Assembly (NCBI GenBank): GCA_017546705.1
Contig: JAFYSB010000007.1
Location: 1-42,641, forward strand
Direction: 5' to 3'
Origin: Paludibacteraceae bacterium
Lineage (GTDB): Bacteria; Bacteroidota; Bacteroidia; Bacteroidales; Paludibacteraceae
DNA length: 42,641 nucleotides
The notes below the pieces were generated by a model. It did not search any database, was not told the DNA's origin, and saw nothing but the letters and a program-made list of their open reading frames with translations. The number at the start of each line of letters is the position of its first letter. Position 1 is the first letter of the stretch. The position numbers were made by a program, and so were the translations under genes. Below are positions 39,414 to 42,641 of this stretch, in pieces.

Positions 39414-42368
39414 ATGAAAAAAATCTTACTTTCACTATGCTTAATCCTTTGCATCTCGTTGCAAAACGGTTTAGCGCAAGAGCCCAAACACGAGTTTCGT
39501 GCTACGTGGTTTACAACCGTAGAGAATATCGACTGGCCAAAAACCTACATCAAAAATGCATCCTCGCGCACCCAACAACAAAAAGAATTGACAGATATCT
39601 TTGACAAGTTGGTAGCAGGAAATATGAATGCTGCATGCATGCAAGTTCGTTCCATGTGCGATGCGATGTATAAATCCTCGTATGAGCCATGGTCACGAGC
39701 TTTAACCGAAGAGCGTGGTAAAGACCCTGGATACGATCCTTTGGCATTCGCTGTGGAAGAAGCGCACAAACGTGGACTGGAATTGCATATTTGGGTCAAT
39801 CCTTTCCGTGTAACAAGTTCGGGCACGATTTCAACATCGGATAAGATATGGCAAAATGCTGGTCAATGGATTATCAAATATAACAACGGTTCGTTCTCTG
39901 GTCAGATCATTGACCCTGGGTATCCTGAAGCACGTGAATACGTTATCAAGGTATTGATGGAGATTGTGAATAACTACGACGTAGATGGCATTGTTATGGA
40001 TGATTACTTCTATCCATATGGCGGAACCACCACAGAAGATGCGGATTCCAAATCCAAATACAAGCCTAACAATGTCGTGGACGTCAATCAAGATGGCAGA
40101 ACCGATGATGACTGGCGCCGCAGCAATGTGGATGCATGTCTAAAAGCATTATATGATACCATTCAATCAGTCAAACCTTGGGTGCGTTTTGGCATGGGTT
40201 CGTTTGGTATATGGAGTACGCAAAGGAAAGCTGCCCAAGCATACGGATTGACATTGCCAAGTGGCATTAGCGGTTTGGATGACTACGAGGTGCAAGCCTG
40301 CAATCCTGTAGAATGGGTGAAGAATGGTTATGTGGACTATGTTAATCCACAACTTTATTGGTCCACCAATATTGCTGCACAAGATTATGATGTACTCTGC
40401 AAATGGTGGGCAAAAGATGTCTGCGAACACTTCTCCAACCAATTGCCTGATGGCAAGAAGGTGCATTTCTTCATTTCTCAAGCAGCATATCACGCTTACG
40501 ATGGTTATAAGGGTTATGATGCAGGTGTTGGCGAAATTCAAAAGCAAATTGATGCCAACCGTGCCAATCTCTCCTCTGGTTATACAGGATCGGTGTTCTA
40601 CAACACTACTGCTTATTGCAAGATGTACGACCAATTGGCGCAATCGCATTTCTCATACAAAGCCCTCCCTCCAGCCATGGATTGGAAGTCAAAAACTGTT
40701 TTATCTGCTCCAACCAACCTCACAATATCAGGCACCACCCTCACTTGGAAACATGCTACGGCTTCACGCTTCACGCTCTATGTCTATCCTAAAACCATGA
40801 CCTTAGACGCCGCCCAAGCCAATCCAATATATCTCCAACGAGTGGTATATGGCAAGAGTTTCAATATCAGCGGAATAGATACCGCGGCCTATCATATTGC
40901 CGTATGTGCTTATGACCGCTTTGGTGTAGAGCATGCCGCCGCAATCTATACCGAACACCCCGAGGATCCTAATCCATCCGACTCTACTGCTACACAAATA
41001 ACATGGCAACTCAATGGCGGTGTCGTTGAGAGTATTCCTGCGGCTGTTCCCACCAATGATTCGCTATGGACTGCCTTCAAACCTTACTACAACGAATACT
41101 ACAACGAATCTAGATCTTTAGAACATGGGGTAAAAAATGTAGCAACTTTTGCTGCATATACCATACAAGCGATTATGACCGACCCCAATTCAGCATACAA
41201 GTGGCTGGGTGATTACATCCTCTCTGTCGCAACCTCACAAGGCTATGTGTTAAGTACGGATATGGCAGAGGTTGATGAAAAGAGCTGGCGTTGGCATGCA
41301 CATGCATTCTTCAACTGCAACGATGGTACTGTTACCGACAATCAGAAAGTAGCAGCTGCCGACTTTTCCACAGCTGGACAGCCTTTTGCGTGGGGAAGTG
41401 CTTACCAGCAAGTATACACCATTGACTCGCTGCCTACCCATGTTGATTCTGACTATCTACTTCCTACTCCCACTCATCCGAAAGGTTATGATTTTCTGGG
41501 TTGGTATGACAACGCAGCTTTCTTAGGCTCGCCTCTGACATCTATTCCTGCTCATTGGGCTGGTATATTGTATGCCAAATGGGATGTTGTACGCATCCAC
41601 TGGCACCTCAATGGCGGTATCGTTGAAAATATCCCTATGCCAGCTCCTACGCAAGAGCAACTTTGGGCAGAATTTAAAGTAGATGCCAATGTCACCATGT
41701 TGGATTCGCTCTCCACAATCAAAAAGGAGGATAGGCCTATGAATACGATTTGTTTGTCTTTGCTCGCAGACAATGTTACAACAGTTTACGCGCTATCTAA
41801 ATGGTCATGGCTCAAATCCTATATTCAGGATGTGCAACATGCTCAAGTGGGCGAAATAATAGTAGGTATAGATGGAACAACACGTACAGTAGCGGAGTTA
41901 AACGATGATATCAATGCTACTAATGCTACTTCCACTCAATGGCGTTATTCTACAGCTGCTTTCTTTGTGCAGATGCAGTATGATAAATATCCAGCTACTG
42001 CCGACTTCTCCACAGCAGGACAACCTTCTGTTTGGGGCAAGGTTTACCAGCAAACGCACACCACCAATGTGTTGCCAAAATTGGTATATACTACCTACGT
42101 ATTGCCTACACCTACGCATCCACAGGGATATACTTTCCTGGGCTGGTCCACCAATGCTGAAGGTACCAATTTCGTTACCGAGATCAACGAGACTTTCGAA
42201 GGCGCGCTCTATGCTATTTGGCAACGGCAGGGTGGCGTAGGCACTTCTGTTGACCAAGTGGTGCTAACCCCTGAAAATGCACAGATGTACGATCTATTAG
42301 GCCGTCCAGTAGGACAAAATTACAAGGGCATAGTAATCCAAAATGGCAAAAAATACTTGTTAAAGTAA
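39414..42368 (+). CDS. Secreted GHL10 (DigH-like) glycoside hydrolase with InlB-type repeats, copy 2
   Basis: The 984 aa product is a close paralogue of the one at 21890-24817, with a signal peptide (MKKILLSLCLILCISLQNGLAQ), the GHL10 barrel (FRATWFTT, WVNPFRV, GIVMDDYFYP) and a fibronectin-like linker. Two InlB-type repeats follow, both interrupted by the ~110-residue insert (about nt 40992-41583 and 41589-42222). The tail (MYDLLGRPV, IQNGKKYLLK) matches that of amidase 2 rather than GHL10 copy 1, suggesting tail exchange. It is likely exported by a type IX-like route and active on peptidoglycan or similar glycans. Confidence 0.88.
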   Translation: MKKILLSLCLILCISLQNGLAQEPKHEFRATWFTTVENIDWPKTYIKNASSRTQQQKELTDIFDKLVAGNMNAACMQVRSMCDAMYKSSYEPWSRALTEERGKDPGYDPLAFAVEEAHKRGLELHIWVNPFRVTSSGTISTSDKIWQNAGQWIIKYNNGSFSGQIIDPGYPEAREYVIKVLMEIVNNYDVDGIVMDDYFYPYGGTTTEDADSKSKYKPNNVVDVNQDGRTDDDWRRSNVDACLKALYDTIQSVKPWVRFGMGSFGIWSTQRKAAQAYGLTLPSGISGLDDYEVQACNPVEWVKNGYVDYVNPQLYWSTNIAAQDYDVLCKWWAKDVCEHFSNQLPDGKKVHFFISQAAYHAYDGYKGYDAGVGEIQKQIDANRANLSSGYTGSVFYNTTAYCKMYDQLAQSHFSYKALPPAMDWKSKTVLSAPTNLTISGTTLTWKHATASRFTLYVYPKTMTLDAAQANPIYLQRVVYGKSFNISGIDTAAYHIAVCAYDRFGVEHAAAIYTEHPEDPNPSDSTATQITWQLNGGVVESIPAAVPTNDSLWTAFKPYYNEYYNESRSLEHGVKNVATFAAYTIQAIMTDPNSAYKWLGDYILSVATSQGYVLSTDMAEVDEKSWRWHAHAFFNCNDGTVTDNQKVAAADFSTAGQPFAWGSAYQQVYTIDSLPTHVDSDYLLPTPTHPKGYDFLGWYDNAAFLGSPLTSIPAHWAGILYAKWDVVRIHWHLNGGIVENIPMPAPTQEQLWAEFKVDANVTMLDSLSTIKKEDRPMNTICLSLLADNVTTVYALSKWSWLKSYIQDVQHAQVGEIIVGIDGTTRTVAELNDDINATNATSTQWRYSTAAFFVQMQYDKYPATADFSTAGQPSVWGKVYQQTHTTNVLPKLVYTTYVLPTPTHPQGYTFLGWSTNAEGTNFVTEINETFEGALYAIWQRQGGVGTSVDQVVLTPENAQMYDLLGRPVGQNYKGIVIQNGKKYLLK

Positions 42369-42384
42369 GAAAAATGCCAAAATA

Positions 42385-42416
42385 TTTGGTCAATCCAAAA
42401 AAAAGCAGTACCTTTG
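42385..42416 (+). promoter_or_regulatory. Promoter of rpsF
   Basis: TTTG (42385-42388) and TACCTTTG (42409-42416) are separated by 20 bp. The leader to the rpsF start is about 95 nt, long enough for autoregulation by ribosomal protein, though no clear structure was picked out. Confidence 0.85.
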
Positions 42417-42518
42417 CACGCTTTTTCGCGCGTTTGCGTACGCATTGTAGTGTGTGAACGCCGTGAATAAAGTGATAAATAACTAATTATTAACAATTTA
42501 ATTAACTAATCAAACATT

Positions 42519-42641
42519 ATGTTAAATCATTACGAAGCCGCTTTCGTGTTGACTCCCGTTTTGTCTGAACCACAGATGAAGGAAGCGGTTGACAAATTCG
42601 AGAAACTTCTCGTGGAGAATGGCGGTACCATTCTTAACCGT
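42519..42641 (+). CDS. rpsF: Ribosomal protein bS6, 5' part
   Basis: The first 41 codons are present and the window ends inside the gene. The product starts [20 protein letters not shown] and continues with an acidic helix ([11 protein letters not shown]), matching the first strand and helix of bS6 in the 30S platform. It has a full promoter upstream. rpsR and rplI would be expected next. Confidence 0.9.
   Translation, partial: MLNHYEAAFVLTPVLSEPQMKEAVDKFEKLLVENGGTILNR

Overview
The window looks like a chromosome segment of a Bacteroidales bacterium, perhaps of the Paludibacteraceae type (family-level guess, low confidence). The evidence is repeated Bacteroidota promoters of the form TTTG-N20-TAnnTTTG, almost no Shine-Dalgarno sequences, a eukaryote-like IleRS, secreted proteins ending in short type IX-like C-terminal tails, and Bacteroidota-specific families (DUF4248, DUF5675, InlB/Listeria-Bacteroides repeats). 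No tRNA, rRNA, CRISPR array or complete insertion sequence was seen.

Layout. (1) 1-4.6 kb, accessory: an AlbA/Schlafen-type ATP-binding regulator flanked by copies of one direct repeat, then a three-gene operon (unknown 358 aa protein, RhuM, unknown 221 aa protein). The two unknown proteins share a GDY...KHV...NV...IG.QI module at opposite ends. (2) 4.7-6.7 kb: small genes with structured, duplicated leaders. Two of them (A and B) belong to a family of ~100 aa proteins that recurs twice more in the window. (3) 6.9-12.7 kb, plus strand, metabolic: sirtuin, a pyrE-like gene, an SRPBCC protein, psd, deoC and a fused NfnAB-type oxidoreductase. (4) 12.9-27.7 kb, minus strand: a secreted cell-wall set made of an M3 peptidase, a membrane protein, a GHL10 glycosidase and two tandem beta-propeller plus N-acetylmuramoyl-L-alanine amidase pairs. 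(5) 27.8-34.4 kb, minus strand: a mobile-element or phage-like module with a one-protein (u-)spanin candidate, DUF5675, a holin-like protein, small-family proteins D and C, a large secreted protein, DUF4248, a truncated small-family gene F, a RepA-like ATPase and an HTH regulator. (6) 34.6-42.6 kb: ileS (minus), then on plus small-family gene E, an SGNH hydrolase, a second GHL10 glycosidase and the start of rpsF.

How the parts fit. Amidases strip peptides from peptidoglycan. GHL10 enzymes of the DigH type are known to cut the resulting peptide-free glycan, so the secreted set reads as a two-step wall-remodelling kit with TolB-like propellers as accessory proteins. Amidase 1 and both GHL10 proteins carry an InlB-type repeat interrupted by an unrecognised ~110-residue insert. 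Separately, the small-protein family occurs twice as an ordered pair (A-B at 5.5 kb, C-D at 29 kb) and once alone (E at 38.3 kb). A and B are preceded by phased 7-bp arrays (spacing 10-12-10) and E by four TACGTA sites 11 bp apart. These two systems are the best candidates for undescribed biology here. Short A/T-rich or heptameric spacer repeats have also entered several coding regions, including ileS.
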